A DNA stretch of 64,000 nucleotides, taken from NCBI RefSeq assembly GCF_040438645.1, contig NZ_CP159253.1, positions 1,054,001-1,118,000 on the forward strand. The letters run 5' to 3'. Shown here piece after piece: positions 1 through 9,650 of the stretch. How positions within the stretch are numbered: position 1 is the first letter of the stretch; every line of letters starts with the position of its first letter. The notes beneath the pieces were generated by a model. The model was not told the DNA's origin, searched no databases, and worked only from the letters and a program-made list of their open reading frames with translations. A program made the translations under genes and the position numbers. The DNA is from Mesorhizobium sp. WSM2240. GTDB lineage: Bacteria; Pseudomonadota; Alphaproteobacteria; Rhizobiales; Rhizobiaceae.

Positions 1-2
1 AG

Positions 3-1538
3 GCGGTCCTGGCCTCGGGTGATCTCGATCGGCTCGCCTCTTCAGTTGGCCGCTACGCTGAGCGGGCCATGGTCTTGCAGGCCATCGAGCAAAGTTCGAC
101 AAGCCTGCACACCCGCCGCATTGGCGCACCGCTGCTGTTCGGCCGGTTGTGGGAGGACACCGGTTGCCGGGCGGTCATCGAAGGGCTGCTGACGGAGCGG
201 AAGTTCGAGTTTGCCGTCGAACGGGCCGTGTTTGCTGCCGTGCTTCACCGCATCATGGCCTCCGGCTCCGACAGGGCCTGCGAGAAGTGGCTCGTCGACT
301 ACGACATCCCCGGCGCCGACGATCTTGCCTTGCATCACTTCTACCGGGCCATGGCCTGGCTCGGCGAGGAACTGCCCGAGGCGCGCCAAGCCAATGCGAC
401 GCCATTCTCGCCGCGCACTGTGAAGGACGAGATCGAGGAAGCGCTGTTCGCCAGGCGCAAGGATCTCTTCACCGACCTCAGTGTCGTGTTTATGGATACC
501 ACCTCGCTCTCCTTCGAAGGCGCCGGCGGCGCCACGCTCGGCGCCCATGGCCATTCCAAGGACCATCGGCCCGATCTCAACCAGATGATCGTCGGCGTGG
601 TGATCGACGGCGAGGGCCGACCCGTCTGCTCGGAGATGTGGCCGGGCAACACCGCCGATGTCAGCGTGCTGATCCCGGTCATCGACCGGCTGCGTCATCG
701 TTTCGGCATCGGCCGGGTCTGCGTCGTCGCCGACCGCGGCATGATTTCCGCTGCCACGATGGCCGCGCTCGAGGAGCGCGGGCTGGAATACGTGCTCGGC
801 GTGCGCGAGAGGACGGACGTCCTGGTGCGCCGTGTCGTGCTCGAGGACGACAAGCGCTTCACGCCTTTGCTGATCGAACGCGCCACCGGCGAGACGCAGC
901 TCTTCGTCAAGGAGGTGACCGTCGAAGGACGGCGCTACATTGTCGCCCGCAATGAAGCCGAGGCGGACAAGGACCGTGCCGATCGTGCCGCGATCGTCGA
1001 GGGCCTCGACCGCCAGCTGAAGAAGGGCGACAAGGCGCTTGTCGGCAACTCGGCCTACCGCCGCTATCTGCGCAGCACGAGCCCCGGCGCTTTCGAGATC
1101 GATGCCGGCAAGATCGCTGACGAGGCAAGGTATGACGGCATCTTCGTGCTGCGCACCAATGCCAGGATCACGCCGCTGCAGGCCGTCCTGCGATATCGCG
1201 ACCTCCTCCAGGTGGAGGAGCTGTTCCGCACAGCAAAGGCGCTGATGCGCACCCGGCCGATCTATCATTCCTCCGACGAGGCCATCCGCGGCCATGTGTT
1301 CTGTTCGTTTATCGCCCTCGTATTGCGCAAGGAATTGCACAAGCGCTGCGAAGCGGCCGCCATCAAGCCCGAATGGGCCGACGTCCTGCGGGAACTCGAC
1401 CGCCTACAGACCGGCGTCATCGAGAAGGACGGCAAGGTGATCACCGTTCGCACGCCGGCAACTGGATCTATCGGCAACGTCTTCCGCGCGGCCGGCGTCG
1501 CCTTGCCGCCGAACGTGGCCGAAGCACAGGCTGCCTGA
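3..1538 (+). CDS. IS1634-family DDE transposase (5' end outside window)
   Basis: Cut-and-paste transposase of an IS1634/IS4-type element. The frame is open to the left edge of the window and the first internal ATG is at 69, so the roughly 510 residues visible are a protein missing its N-terminus; family members are usually about 550-600 residues. Candidate DDE residues lie in FMDTTSL, in VADRGM and in the C-terminal LLQVEELFRTAK segment. The C-terminus looks complete (stop at 1538) and there is no internal frameshift, so the copy may be functional. A long antisense frame at 42-1340 is only its shadow. The assignment is from overall sequence and motif recognition. Confidence 0.85.
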   Translation, partial: AVLASGDLDRLASSVGRYAERAMVLQAIEQSSTSLHTRRIGAPLLFGRLWEDTGCRAVIEGLLTERKFEFAVERAVFAAVLHRIMASGSDRACEKWLVDYDIPGADDLALHHFYRAMAWLGEELPEARQANATPFSPRTVKDEIEEALFARRKDLFTDLSVVFMDTTSLSFEGAGGATLGAHGHSKDHRPDLNQMIVGVVIDGEGRPVCSEMWPGNTADVSVLIPVIDRLRHRFGIGRVCVVADRGMISAATMAALEERGLEYVLGVRERTDVLVRRVVLEDDKRFTPLLIERATGETQLFVKEVTVEGRRYIVARNEAEADKDRADRAAIVEGLDRQLKKGDKALVGNSAYRRYLRSTSPGAFEIDAGKIADEARYDGIFVLRTNARITPLQAVLRYRDLLQVEELFRTAKALMRTRPIYHSSDEAIRGHVFCSFIALVLRKELHKRCEAAAIKPEWADVLRELDRLQTGVIEKDGKVITVRTPATGSIGNVFRAAGVALPPNVAEAQAA

Positions 1539-2196
1539 GCCGGCTTCGGAACCCTCCCTCGAGCGCTTCGTAGTGCTAACAACCCTGCGCACGCCCTCAA
1601 CACATTGAAACACCAGCGCTTTCCAATTCGCGGTGTTTAAGTTGGGTTTGACTTGGTGACGGAGTGCCCCATCCGACGGCAACACAATGTGCCAAAGATG
1701 ATAATCAGCGAAGACACCACGGAAGGAAACGCGTTCAACCCGCGCATCATCAAGAGGCATTCGCCCTCGAAAACTCGAAAAGGACCTGCGCCCTCGATAA
1801 TTGTAGGATCGCCTACGACGTGAGACTTCGGTGCCGTTCTCATAGACGATCATGAGCGACCGGCCTCGTGAACTTGGCGAGACAGCCGAGTTGCCTCGCT
1901 ACCTACGCCGGAGGGCGAAGTCCGGGCACTCGGGGGGCGGTCATCAACGACCCACCAGGACCGGATCGGTGCCCGTCCGACCAATAGGTCCGAGATGGAG
2001 GTCGTCCTCTAGCGCTGATATAGCCCCTGCGGCAGGGCTATCGTGGCACGTGGGCCGTAGGCTCATTGGCGCTACGACGCTTCTTCAAGTTAGCTCACCT
2101 CCCAGCAGAGGCGGGACAGAGTTAGCTCGATCCACCCTGCGGTCTCCCTCATTAATTATCAAATGGGAGATGCGAGCCGCGCTACATCCTCCGTGG
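1539..2196. other. Gene-poor spacer after the IS1634 transposase
   Basis: No convincing gene is seen. A stem with a one-base bulge lies at 1608-1638 (AAACACC-A-GCG pairing with CGCGGTGTTT) just downstream of the transposase and could be part of its end or a weak terminator; no T-run follows. Short frames on both strands (for example 1637-1843 minus and 1852-2205 plus) have no recognisable domain and are not called. Confidence 0.4.
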
Positions 2197-2239
2197 TCCA
2201 CATGAAGCATTATCCAAATGATCCACATGAAGCATTATC
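2197..2239. repeat. 18-bp tandem direct repeat upstream of binding-protein gene
   Basis: The 18-mer TCCACATGAAGCATTATC occurs twice without mismatch, at 2197-2214 and 2222-2239, with a 25-bp period. It lies about 165 bp upstream of the start codon of the binding-protein gene at 2405. Two identical boxes at about 2.4 helical turns would suit a dimeric regulator binding site, but that role is inferred only. The repeat is not present upstream of the paralogous binding-protein gene at 5066. Confidence 0.6.
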
Positions 2240-2404
2240 TAAAACTGAAAACAGATGTTGCAAAGCCGGTCGCGGCAAGCTAGCTTGATGGCGAAACAGC
2301 TGGCGGTCAGGGGGAAGGGTCAGTTTCCTGGGCCAGGATCGCATTCAGGTGCGGAGTGCGCCCGTGCCGGCGAAGCAAAAAGCCACGAAAATACAGGGGA
2401 AGCC

Positions 2405-3229
2405 ATGAACAGACTTTTGACAACGGTTACAGCTGCGGCGTCATTTGCGGTCGGGAGCACAGCTACTGCCGGGAGCGTGCTCGACAAGGTGCTGGAGTCA
2501 AAGACGCTAACAGTGGCAGTCGGTACGGACTGGGGTCCGGTCTCGCACCTGAACGAGAAGCACGAACTTGATGGATTCGATGTTGATATTGCGAAGGTTA
2601 TCGCAAAATCGCTCGGCGCGGAGATCAAGTTCGTCACGCCCGGTTGGGATATTATCACAGCCGGCAAGTGGGAAGGCCGATGGGATATCGCCATGGGTCA
2701 GATGACGCCAACCGCGGCTCGAGCCGAGAAATTCGACTTCCCCGCTATTTACTTCTACGAGCAGGTGTTCGCTGTTGTGCACAAGGACAGCAGGGCGACC
2801 AATCTTGCCGATCTAGACGGCAAGACCGTCGGTGTCACTTCGAACACAACGTATGAAGCTTATGCCAATCAGACGCTTACCGCAGACTGGAAAGGCAGTA
2901 CCCCTGTCACTTATCTATTCAAGCCTGGCGCAGTCAAAGCCTACGCGAGCGCCAATATGGCGTTCGATGATCTCAGGCTCGGCGACGGAGTTCGGCTTGA
3001 TGCCGTTGTTACTGACGGAACTTCAGCCAATAACGCTATTCGCGCTGGGTATCCACTAAAGCTTCTTGGCGACCCGCTATACGCCGCGCCGGGAGCCATT
3101 GCAGTACTTCGTGGGGATCGGGGATTCAGCGACAGGATTGCCGCTGCAATCCAGCAAATGAAAGATAACGGCACGCTCTCGAAGGTGTCAATGAAATGGT
3201 ACGGGGTGGACTATACCACCGAAAAATAG
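2405..3229 (+). CDS. ABC transporter substrate-binding protein, amino-acid family 3 (copy 1)
   Basis: Periplasmic binding protein for a polar amino-acid-like solute. The ATG at 2405 is chosen because AGGGGA at 2395-2400 precedes it and because the product then starts with a typical signal peptide (MNRLLTTVTAAASFAVGSTA..). The mature part has family-3 features: LTVAVGTDWGPVS near the N-terminus, the GFDVDIAKVIAKSLG segment and the WDIAMGQMTPTAARAE hinge. It is clearly paralogous to the protein at 5066-5905, sharing VTPGWDIIT, MKWY and AFDDLRLG blocks. Only a decayed permease scrap follows it, so it probably works with the downstream permease and ATPase or is redundant. The true ligand is not known; ectoine-like solutes are possible because doeA follows. 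Confidence 0.85.
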   Translation: MNRLLTTVTAAASFAVGSTATAGSVLDKVLESKTLTVAVGTDWGPVSHLNEKHELDGFDVDIAKVIAKSLGAEIKFVTPGWDIITAGKWEGRWDIAMGQMTPTAARAEKFDFPAIYFYEQVFAVVHKDSRATNLADLDGKTVGVTSNTTYEAYANQTLTADWKGSTPVTYLFKPGAVKAYASANMAFDDLRLGDGVRLDAVVTDGTSANNAIRAGYPLKLLGDPLYAAPGAIAVLRGDRGFSDRIAAAIQQMKDNGTLSKVSMKWYGVDYTTEK

Positions 3230-3311
3230 AAATCATCAAGCTCTAGCTTCTAGGCCAGCCTGGCTCGCTTCTTTCATTTAGAGGGCTGCCCTCCTATCGG
3301 GAGACAGTCTA

Positions 3312-3380
3312 ATGCGAGATACCTGTCCATGAACTATGGATCACCGCCTCGATCGTTGCAGTCGTAGTCATCTCCCTCAG
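3312..3380 (+). pseudogene. Remnant of a permease N-terminus
   Basis: After an initial ATG at 3312 and a frame slip, 3325-3378 reads VHELWITASIVAVVVISL. This aligns with [19 protein letters not shown], the first membrane segment of the intact permease at 5965-6939, and the surrounding nucleotides also match. I read it as the start of the permease gene that once followed binding-protein copy 1, lost by deletion before the M24 gene. The match is short but position, order and orientation agree. Confidence 0.55.
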
Positions 3381-3522
3381 GAGTTGTCTCCACACGGGTG
3401 TGCCCTTCAAATAGATGTAGATCTGATTAGCGATAATCAGGTCCATCACTTAGAGTGTCTCCAAAGGAACACGCCATTACTAATCCAGTATTCAGCGTTG
3501 TACTGTAATCGAAGGATCCACT

Positions 3523-4704
3523 ATGAGCGCAGAAATGCTTCGGTTTGAAGTGTCCGAATACAAAATACGTCTAGAAAAGGCTCGCAAGGCGATGGAGAAG
3601 GCCGGCCTCGATCTGCTGGTCGTTACGGACCCGGCCAATATGAATTGGCTTACGGGCTACGATGGCAACGCCTTCTACGTCCCTCAATGCGTAGTTGTTT
3701 CCAAGGACAAAGATCCCCTCTGGTTCGGCCGCGAGATGGACGCCAATGGTTGCCGTCGGACAGCCTACATTGGCGAGGATCGGATAAGGTGGTACGAAGA
3801 CCACTACGTCCAATCCGACACGCTGCACCCTATGATGGTTCTCGGTCAGATCATCACTGAAGAGGGGCATGGCTCGGCGACTATCGGCGTCGAAAAAGAC
3901 AACTACTACTTCTCTGCCTTATCGTTCGAGATTCTGTCAGCGGCGCTCCCAAACGCGAGATTCAAAAACGCTGACCGACTTGTCAACTGGCAGCGTATCG
4001 TAAAATCACAACAAGAAATCGAGTACATGCACGGTGCCGGAAAAGTCGTCGAAGCTATGTACCAACGCCTTTCGGAAGTGCTGCGCTCCGGCATAAAGCA
4101 ATCGGATGTAATTGCGGAACTGACGCATGCAGGAACGCGCGGCGTGGGAGACTACTGGGGAGACTATCCGGCGGCCGTGCCCAATATCGGCGCCGGTGCG
4201 GATGCATCCGCACCCCACCTCACATGGAGTGACCGTCCAATTCGATCCAACGAAAGCATTTTCTTTGAACTCGCAGGGGTTCACAAGCGGTATCATTGCC
4301 CCCTTGCGAGAACGTATTACCTCGGGAAGCCGACACTTCAAATACTCGACGCTGAAAAGGCCATTCTCGACGGGATGCAAGCTGGTCTCGACAAGGCGGT
4401 GGCCGGTAACCGGTGCGAAGACATCGCCAAAGCTTACGTTAGCCAATTGGCTCGCTACGGCTTGGTTAAGACGGGCCGCTCTGGCTATTCAATGGGCCTC
4501 GGCTATCCCCCCGCATGGGGGGAGAACACCGCTAGCTTCCGAGACGGCGATAAGACGGAACTGCGCCCGGGTATGACTTTCCACTTCATGACAGGCCTGT
4601 GGTACGGCGATTGGGGCATCGAAATTACCGAAAGCATCCTGATCACCGAGGGCCAGGTTGAATGCCTCTCAAACGTTCCACGCAAGTTGCTGGTAATCGA
4701 CTGA
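3523..4704 (+). CDS. doeA: M24-family ectoine hydrolase-like protein (DoeA/EutD)
   Basis: Creatinase/aminopeptidase-fold hydrolase of 393 residues, the usual DoeA length. DoeA opens the ectoine ring to N-acetyl-diaminobutyrate. AAGGA at 3512-3516 precedes the ATG. DoeA-like blocks are NMNWLTGYDGNAFYVP (about 38-53), DYPAAVPNIGAGADASAPHLTW and the C-terminal LSNVPRKLLV. The metal-binding aspartates of true M24 aminopeptidases are not seen: the region reads FFELAGVHKRYHCPLARTYY, as in metal-free creatinase-like enzymes. It sits between two paralogous binding proteins, which suggests that the imported compound is its substrate. No doeB is present in the window. A related cyclic amide or amidine cannot be excluded as substrate. 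Confidence 0.8.
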   Translation: MSAEMLRFEVSEYKIRLEKARKAMEKAGLDLLVVTDPANMNWLTGYDGNAFYVPQCVVVSKDKDPLWFGREMDANGCRRTAYIGEDRIRWYEDHYVQSDTLHPMMVLGQIITEEGHGSATIGVEKDNYYFSALSFEILSAALPNARFKNADRLVNWQRIVKSQQEIEYMHGAGKVVEAMYQRLSEVLRSGIKQSDVIAELTHAGTRGVGDYWGDYPAAVPNIGAGADASAPHLTWSDRPIRSNESIFFELAGVHKRYHCPLARTYYLGKPTLQILDAEKAILDGMQAGLDKAVAGNRCEDIAKAYVSQLARYGLVKTGRSGYSMGLGYPPAWGENTASFRDGDKTELRPGMTFHFMTGLWYGDWGIEITESILITEGQVECLSNVPRKLLVID

Positions 4705-5065
4705 ATCTGTGCATGAAGGTATGCCGACGAATAGCCTACCAGGGCTCAATCTTGCGACGAGCGCCGGCAGGTTGAGAGCGAGGGAAAGCGCAAGGAACTG
4801 GTGTTCGAGGCCAACGCCGGTCGGCTGCCCTATAGGCGCAGCTCGGCTTTCAACCATCTGAGTTCTAGATGGATATGATATTGATAATATTCTTGCGAAC
4901 TCATGGGCTGATCCGACAATCTGAACAAAGGCAATGGCATGGAGCAACGAGCGCTCGCCGCTGCTCAGGCTTGGAAACCTGATCGGATTACCTACCGCAA
5001 TCCTACGTCTTCGGATGCGGGAATGGCCGCCAACAAGCAAACCCACAAACACAGGGGAACGTCAC
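4705..5065. other. Spacer between doeA-like gene and binding-protein copy 2
   Basis: About 360 bp without a convincing gene. A short plus-strand frame around 4770-4880 looks protein-like but has no family I recognise. An AT-rich stretch at about 4868-4900 could carry the promoter of the downstream transporter operon; no specific -35/-10 pair is claimed. Confidence 0.35.
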
Positions 5066-5905
5066 ATGAACAAGTTCATAACGATGGTGGGGGCTGCGGC
5101 CTCCCTGGCAATTGCGTCCGTGGCTTCGTCGGGTCAGGCCGAGGCCGGCGCCGTGCTCGATCACGTACTCGCGACAAAGACGCTGACGGTGGCGGTCGGG
5201 ACGGACTGGGGGCCGATCTCACATTTGGACGAAAACCATGAACTCGTTGGCTATGACGTGGATGTCGCCAATCAGATCGCAAAATCCCTCGGTGTGGAGG
5301 CCAAATTCGTGACGCCGGGCTGGGACATCATCACCGGAGGCAAGTGGCAGGGCCGTTGGGATGTTGCCATGGGTCAGATGGTGCCGACCAAGGCCCGAGC
5401 AGAAGTATTTGACTTCCCGGCTGTCTATACCTGGGGACCCGCTTCTGCCATCGTTCACAAGGACAGCAAGGCAACCAAGCTTTCCGACCTTGAGGGCAAG
5501 GTGGTCGGCGTTGCTGGGGGCACCTCGGCAGAGGCCTATGCCAATCATGATTTGACGCCGGCCTGGGAAAACGCCAGCCCGGTTCACTATCAATTCAAGC
5601 CGGGCGAGGTGAAGACTTACGGAACTACCAACATTGCATTTGATGACCTTCGCCTCGGCGAAGGCGTTCGCCTTGATGCTGTTCTCACAGACACTTCGAT
5701 CGCGCGCGATGCGATCAAGTCTGGCTACCCCTTGAGGATTCTTGAGCCGGCGCTGTTCTCCGCGCCGGGAGCTATCGCGGTTCTGCCTGGCGACAAGGAA
5801 TTCAGCGACAAGATTGCGGCGGCGATTAAGCAAATGAAGGACGATGGCACGCTCTCCAAGCTTTCGATGAAGTGGTACGACGCCGATTACTCTGAGGAAC
5901 AGTGA
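5066..5905 (+). CDS. ABC transporter substrate-binding protein, amino-acid family 3 (copy 2)
   Basis: Periplasmic solute-binding component, 279 residues. The ATG at 5066 follows AGGGGAA at 5053-5059 and gives a clear signal peptide ending near SGQAEAGA. The order of conserved blocks (LTVAVGTDWGPIS, YDVDVANQIAKSLG, WDVAMGQMVPTKARAE, AFDDLRLGEGVRLD, MKWYDADY) is the same as in the copy at 2405-3229, so the two genes are duplicates that have diverged. It is followed after 59 bp by a permease and then an ATPase, which makes a complete three-gene importer. Likely substrates are small zwitterions of the ectoine, amino-acid or betaine type; this is inferred from neighbours. Confidence 0.88.
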   Translation: MNKFITMVGAAASLAIASVASSGQAEAGAVLDHVLATKTLTVAVGTDWGPISHLDENHELVGYDVDVANQIAKSLGVEAKFVTPGWDIITGGKWQGRWDVAMGQMVPTKARAEVFDFPAVYTWGPASAIVHKDSKATKLSDLEGKVVGVAGGTSAEAYANHDLTPAWENASPVHYQFKPGEVKTYGTTNIAFDDLRLGEGVRLDAVLTDTSIARDAIKSGYPLRILEPALFSAPGAIAVLPGDKEFSDKIAAAIKQMKDDGTLSKLSMKWYDADYSEEQ

Positions 5906-5964
5906 GATCGCAAGCTTTAGGCGGCCAGGGTTCACCCGGGCCGCCATGTCATGACGGAGTCCTC

Positions 5965-6939
5965 ATGCTCTACCAAGATACGGTTGAATCCGAGGTGATG
6001 GTCCACAGGCCGTGGTTCATCGCCTCGATCTTCGCGGTTGTGCTCGCAGTGTTTTTGGCGTTCAACCTGACGGGTACGGCCATGGGCGATCTCATGCGGC
6101 CGGTCATTGGCGAGCCGCTGGAGAGCGGCTTTTACGGGCGCTTCGCGATCGCGTTTGTGATTGCGGTTATTTTCTGCCTCAATCTCATCCTGATAGGTTT
6201 TGCCCCACTAAAGGTGCAAATCGGCGTCGTGTGGTTTGAGTTATTGATCCTGTTTCTCGCGTTCTTCGAGACATTTGACTTAAGCATGCCTTTTATTTGG
6301 AAGAATCTGCCATTCCTGATTACGCAGGGTGTGGTGACGACGCTTTACGTTTCGGCGATCTCACTCGTTTGTGCGTCTACTATCGCAATTTTTGCCGCTA
6401 TTGCAAAACTGTCAAGCAACGGCTTCGCCTACGCCATCGCCAGCTTTTACACGTCGTTTTTCCGCGGCCTGCCGCTTCTGATGCAGATTTATCTGATCTA
6501 TCTCGGCCTGCCGCAGCTGGGCATCGTGATGGATGCCGTCCCATCAGGCGTGTTGGCACTCTCGCTTTGTGTTGGTGCGTACATGACGGAAATCTTCCGG
6601 TCCGGCATTGCGAGCATCGACCGCGGTCAATGGGAGGCGTCCCGGTCCATGGGGTTCGGCTTCGGCCTCACCATGCGCAGGATCATTCTGCCGCAGGCGC
6701 TTCCGGTAATCATCCCTCCTACGGGAAACATGTTCATTGGGATGCTGAAGGACAGCTCGCTCGTCTCGGTGCTGGGCGTGTGGGAACTGACGTTCCTTGC
6801 TCGCACCCTGGGCCAGGCCACCTTCAACCATATGGAGATGCTGATAGCGGCGGCGATCATCTATTGGATTCTCTCCATCTGCCTCGAGCTGATTCAGTCC
6901 AGGATCGAGCGCTACTACGCCAGGAGCAAGGTGCGATGA
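5965..6939 (+). CDS. Amino-acid-type ABC transporter permease (HisM/GltK family)
   Basis: Inner-membrane permease of 324 residues. The start at 5965 is preferred over an upstream in-frame ATG at 5902 because GGAG at 5956-5959 precedes it and the added stretch is not membrane-like. There are two to three extra N-terminal hydrophobic segments before the canonical five-helix core that begins near [19 protein letters not shown]. The coupling loop carries the EAA-type motif in [23 protein letters not shown], where it contacts the ATPase. The stop overlaps the next start as ATGA (6936-6939), so translation is coupled to the ATPase gene. It presumably serves one or both binding proteins of the region. 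Confidence 0.9.
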   Translation: MLYQDTVESEVMVHRPWFIASIFAVVLAVFLAFNLTGTAMGDLMRPVIGEPLESGFYGRFAIAFVIAVIFCLNLILIGFAPLKVQIGVVWFELLILFLAFFETFDLSMPFIWKNLPFLITQGVVTTLYVSAISLVCASTIAIFAAIAKLSSNGFAYAIASFYTSFFRGLPLLMQIYLIYLGLPQLGIVMDAVPSGVLALSLCVGAYMTEIFRSGIASIDRGQWEASRSMGFGFGLTMRRIILPQALPVIIPPTGNMFIGMLKDSSLVSVLGVWELTFLARTLGQATFNHMEMLIAAAIIYWILSICLELIQSRIERYYARSKVR

Positions 6940-7799
6940 CCGTCGAGAGTATAAGGCAAGTGAAGGGCGGTCCAAACCGGTACTCCGAGGCGCTTGCCCA
7001 TATGCCGTATCCTGAGCAAAGTTCGGGTCGGAAGTCATCGAGCCAGAGGCAAGTGGCAGTGAGCGAAGCAATCATCGAAGCCAAAAACGTCTCGAAGTGG
7101 TACGGTGCCTTCAGAGCATTGACTGATATCAATCTCACCGTCCGCAAAGGCGAACGCGTCGTCATCTGCGGCCCCTCCGGATCGGGAAAGTCGACGCTGG
7201 TCCGCTGCTTCAACCGGCTTGAGGCGCACCAGGAGGGCGAGATCACCGTCAATGGGATCAGGTTGCACAGCAAGATGCGCGACGTGGCTGAAGTGCGCAA
7301 GAACGTCGGCATGGTGTTCCAGCACTTCAATCTCTTCCCGCATATGACGGTGCTGATGAACTGCATGGCAGCCCCGATGTGGATCAAGGGCGTGCCCGAG
7401 GCGGAGGCAAGGAAGATTGCGCTCAAATTCCTCGAGCGCGTACGCATACCCGAGCAGGCGAACAAATTCCCCGGTCAGCTCTCAGGAGGCCAGCAGCAGC
7501 GCGTCGCCATTGCCCGGTCGCTCTGCATGGAGCCAGCCGTCATGCTCTTCGATGAGCCGACATCGTCGCTCGATCCGGAGATGGTCGCCGAAGTCCTCGA
7601 GACGATGACCAGTCTCGCGCGCGACGGCATGACCATGGTGTGCGTAACCCACGAGATGGGTTTCGCACGCTCTGTCGCGGACCGGGTGATCTTTATGGAT
7701 GAAGGCCGGATCGTTGAAGAGGGCAAGCCGCACGACTTCTTCACCAATCCGCAGCACGACAGAACAAAGCTATTCCTCAGCCAGATCTTGAAGCACTGA
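6936..7799 (+). CDS. Amino-acid-type ABC transporter ATP-binding protein (GlnQ/HisP family)
   Basis: Cytoplasmic ATPase of the importer, 287 residues. Visible motifs are Walker [10 protein letters not shown] (79-87), Q-loop in [10 protein letters not shown], signature LSGGQQQR (182-189), Walker [14 protein letters not shown] (202-214) and the H-loop in CVTHEMGFA. The start at 6936 overlaps the permease stop. This adds about 44 residues before the usual start of the fold ([14 protein letters not shown]), so an internal GTG near 7053 is an alternative start. All catalytic motifs are intact. Confidence 0.92.
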   Translation: MTVESIRQVKGGPNRYSEALAHMPYPEQSSGRKSSSQRQVAVSEAIIEAKNVSKWYGAFRALTDINLTVRKGERVVICGPSGSGKSTLVRCFNRLEAHQEGEITVNGIRLHSKMRDVAEVRKNVGMVFQHFNLFPHMTVLMNCMAAPMWIKGVPEAEARKIALKFLERVRIPEQANKFPGQLSGGQQQRVAIARSLCMEPAVMLFDEPTSSLDPEMVAEVLETMTSLARDGMTMVCVTHEMGFARSVADRVIFMDEGRIVEEGKPHDFFTNPQHDRTKLFLSQILKH

Positions 7800-7863
7800 A
7801 GGGTCACGTCTGCGACACAGCCGGGCTTGCTGCACCTGCCTATTTGGCAGTGACCGAAAGAAT

Positions 7864-9519
7864 ATGGGATTTGCCATCATGACAAAGCTTCCGAGTGACT
7901 TTCCAGATTTCGGGCTGACGCCCGAGGAGAGGCGATTTGCGGAGCGCGGACATTTTTACGAATGGGCCGGTATGGATGGCGCGCGTGGCGAGATCTGGTG
8001 CTACAGCGACCGGTTTTCCTATGGTCCCGGGGATACGGTGCGGCTGCAGGTAAGTTCGACCGCGCCGCGCTTCACCATCGAGGTTGTGCGCGACGGCGGG
8101 ACCGAGACAAAGATATTCAAGCAGAGCGGTATCGCCGCACGCTGGCAGGACACGCCGGACCAGTGCTCCGTCGAGGGTTGCGGCTGGGAAACTGCGTTCG
8201 AGTTTAAGATTGGCGAGGACTGGCCGTCCGGTGCCTACCACGTCAAGCTGACCGCCGATGGGCGCGATGGTCGGCCAATCCATTGTCATCACATTGTGAT
8301 TGTGCTGCCCAAAGGCGGTCGCAAGCCGGGCCGCATCCTGCAGGTGGCGGCGACGGGAACGTGGCTTGCCTACAACACTTGGGGCGGCTCGAACCACTAT
8401 GACGGCATCACCGGGCCGAACCGCAACCAGTATTCCCCCATCGTCTCCACACAGCGGCCATGGTGTAGAGGCTTTGTTGTACTTCCGCCGGAAGCGCCTC
8501 GTGTGCCGCTGGAAATGATGATGCCACCCAAGACGGTGCCGCGCCATCCACACAAGGAATGGGCATATGCCACCGGCCACTCGAAGAAATACGCCTCCGC
8601 CGGTTGGGCGACCTACGACAGCCACTTTTTCCGATTCGCGGAGCGCGCCGGATATGGTGTCGATCTCATCAGTCAGCACGAACTCCACTTCTCTCCCGAA
8701 ATCCTATCCGACTATGACTGCATCGCCTTCATTGGCCATGACGAGTATTGGACTTGGGAAATGCGTGACGCGGTCGACTCTTATGTCGACTGGGGTGGCC
8801 GTGTGGCGCGTTTCGCTGCCAACTTCATGTGGCAAACCAGACTCGAGGACGAGGGACGTCAGCAGGTCTGTTACAAATACCGGGCGCGCGCCGAGGACCC
8901 GGTCTACAAGGAGGGCGACATCACCCGCGCCACCAATTCATGGGAAGCGCCGGAGGTCGGCCGGCCAGGCGCACAGACTTTTGGTCTCAACGCCACCAAT
9001 GGCATCTATGTCGGCTGGGGCGGGTGCTTGCCGCGTGGCGTGCGCGGCTTCCCTATTTATCGGCCGGAGCATTGGGCGTTCGCCGGCACCGGGATCTTTT
9101 ACGGCGACCTGCTCGGCGCCGAGAGTCACATCTACGGCTATGAGGTGGACGGCCTCGATTACGAAATCCGCAACGGCCTGCCTAATCCTTCGCCGACCAG
9201 CGGGGCGCCGGACGGGCTTGAAATCCTCGCCGTCGGCATGGCGACCCTGGTTGAAGAGAGCGCCGATCTGGCGCCAGAAGACCAGATAATGGGCGATGTG
9301 GACGGCCGGTTTGTCGCTGAATTGCTGCTCGGCGAGGCGAACAACGCCAATATGGAAAAAGTGAAGCGCGGAAGCGGGATGATCGTCAACTTCAAACGCG
9401 GCAAGGGCGAAGTGTTTCATGCCGGCAGCTGCGAATGGGTGGCGGGCCTTCTGAGAACCGACAACATGGTGGAACGTGTGACCTGCAACGTGCTTGATCG
9501 GTATCTTGGCCTCAGCTAG
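7864..9519 (+). CDS. N,N-dimethylformamidase large-subunit-like protein
   Basis: A protein of 551 residues (546 if the second ATG at 7879 is used) that resembles the large (beta) subunit of N,N-dimethylformamidase. That enzyme hydrolyses a formamide C-N bond; the small subunit is not present here. The N-terminal half looks like a beta-sandwich (residues about 25-150). The conserved C-terminal region includes TWLAYNTWGGSNHYDG, AYATGHSKKYASAG, FIGHDEYWTWEMRDAVDSYV and the closing FHAGSCEWVAGL. It lies 64 bp after the ATPase gene in the same direction, so it probably belongs to the same catabolic operon. The true substrate is unknown; an N-methyl or N-formyl intermediate is a guess from the sarcosine oxidase genes downstream. 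Confidence 0.72.
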   Translation: MGFAIMTKLPSDFPDFGLTPEERRFAERGHFYEWAGMDGARGEIWCYSDRFSYGPGDTVRLQVSSTAPRFTIEVVRDGGTETKIFKQSGIAARWQDTPDQCSVEGCGWETAFEFKIGEDWPSGAYHVKLTADGRDGRPIHCHHIVIVLPKGGRKPGRILQVAATGTWLAYNTWGGSNHYDGITGPNRNQYSPIVSTQRPWCRGFVVLPPEAPRVPLEMMMPPKTVPRHPHKEWAYATGHSKKYASAGWATYDSHFFRFAERAGYGVDLISQHELHFSPEILSDYDCIAFIGHDEYWTWEMRDAVDSYVDWGGRVARFAANFMWQTRLEDEGRQQVCYKYRARAEDPVYKEGDITRATNSWEAPEVGRPGAQTFGLNATNGIYVGWGGCLPRGVRGFPIYRPEHWAFAGTGIFYGDLLGAESHIYGYEVDGLDYEIRNGLPNPSPTSGAPDGLEILAVGMATLVEESADLAPEDQIMGDVDGRFVAELLLGEANNANMEKVKRGSGMIVNFKRGKGEVFHAGSCEWVAGLLRTDNMVERVTCNVLDRYLGLS

Positions 9520-9650
9520 GCCCCGGCGCAATAGCTGCCTTAGCGAGAGTCGAGCTTGACGGAGGTCGCCGGATCCGGTGTCGATGGCAATGCTCGGTCA
9601 CTGGTGGTGCAGGAGACGTTGAGCGCGAGCACCTGTTCGTCCTCAGTCGC

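Noticed and set aside
42..1340. 432-codon open frame on the minus strand
   Set aside because: It is antisense to the IS1634 transposase, has no recognisable domain, and such frames are common opposite GC-rich genes.
2197..2239. Start of a CRISPR or iteron array
   Set aside because: There are only two copies, with no rep gene or cas gene nearby.
3523..4704. M24 protein as creatinase (creatine to sarcosine and urea), attractive because sox genes follow
   Set aside because: Block-by-block the sequence fits DoeA-type proteins better (TGYDGNAFYVP, DASAPHLTW, NVPRKL) than creatinases as I recall them.
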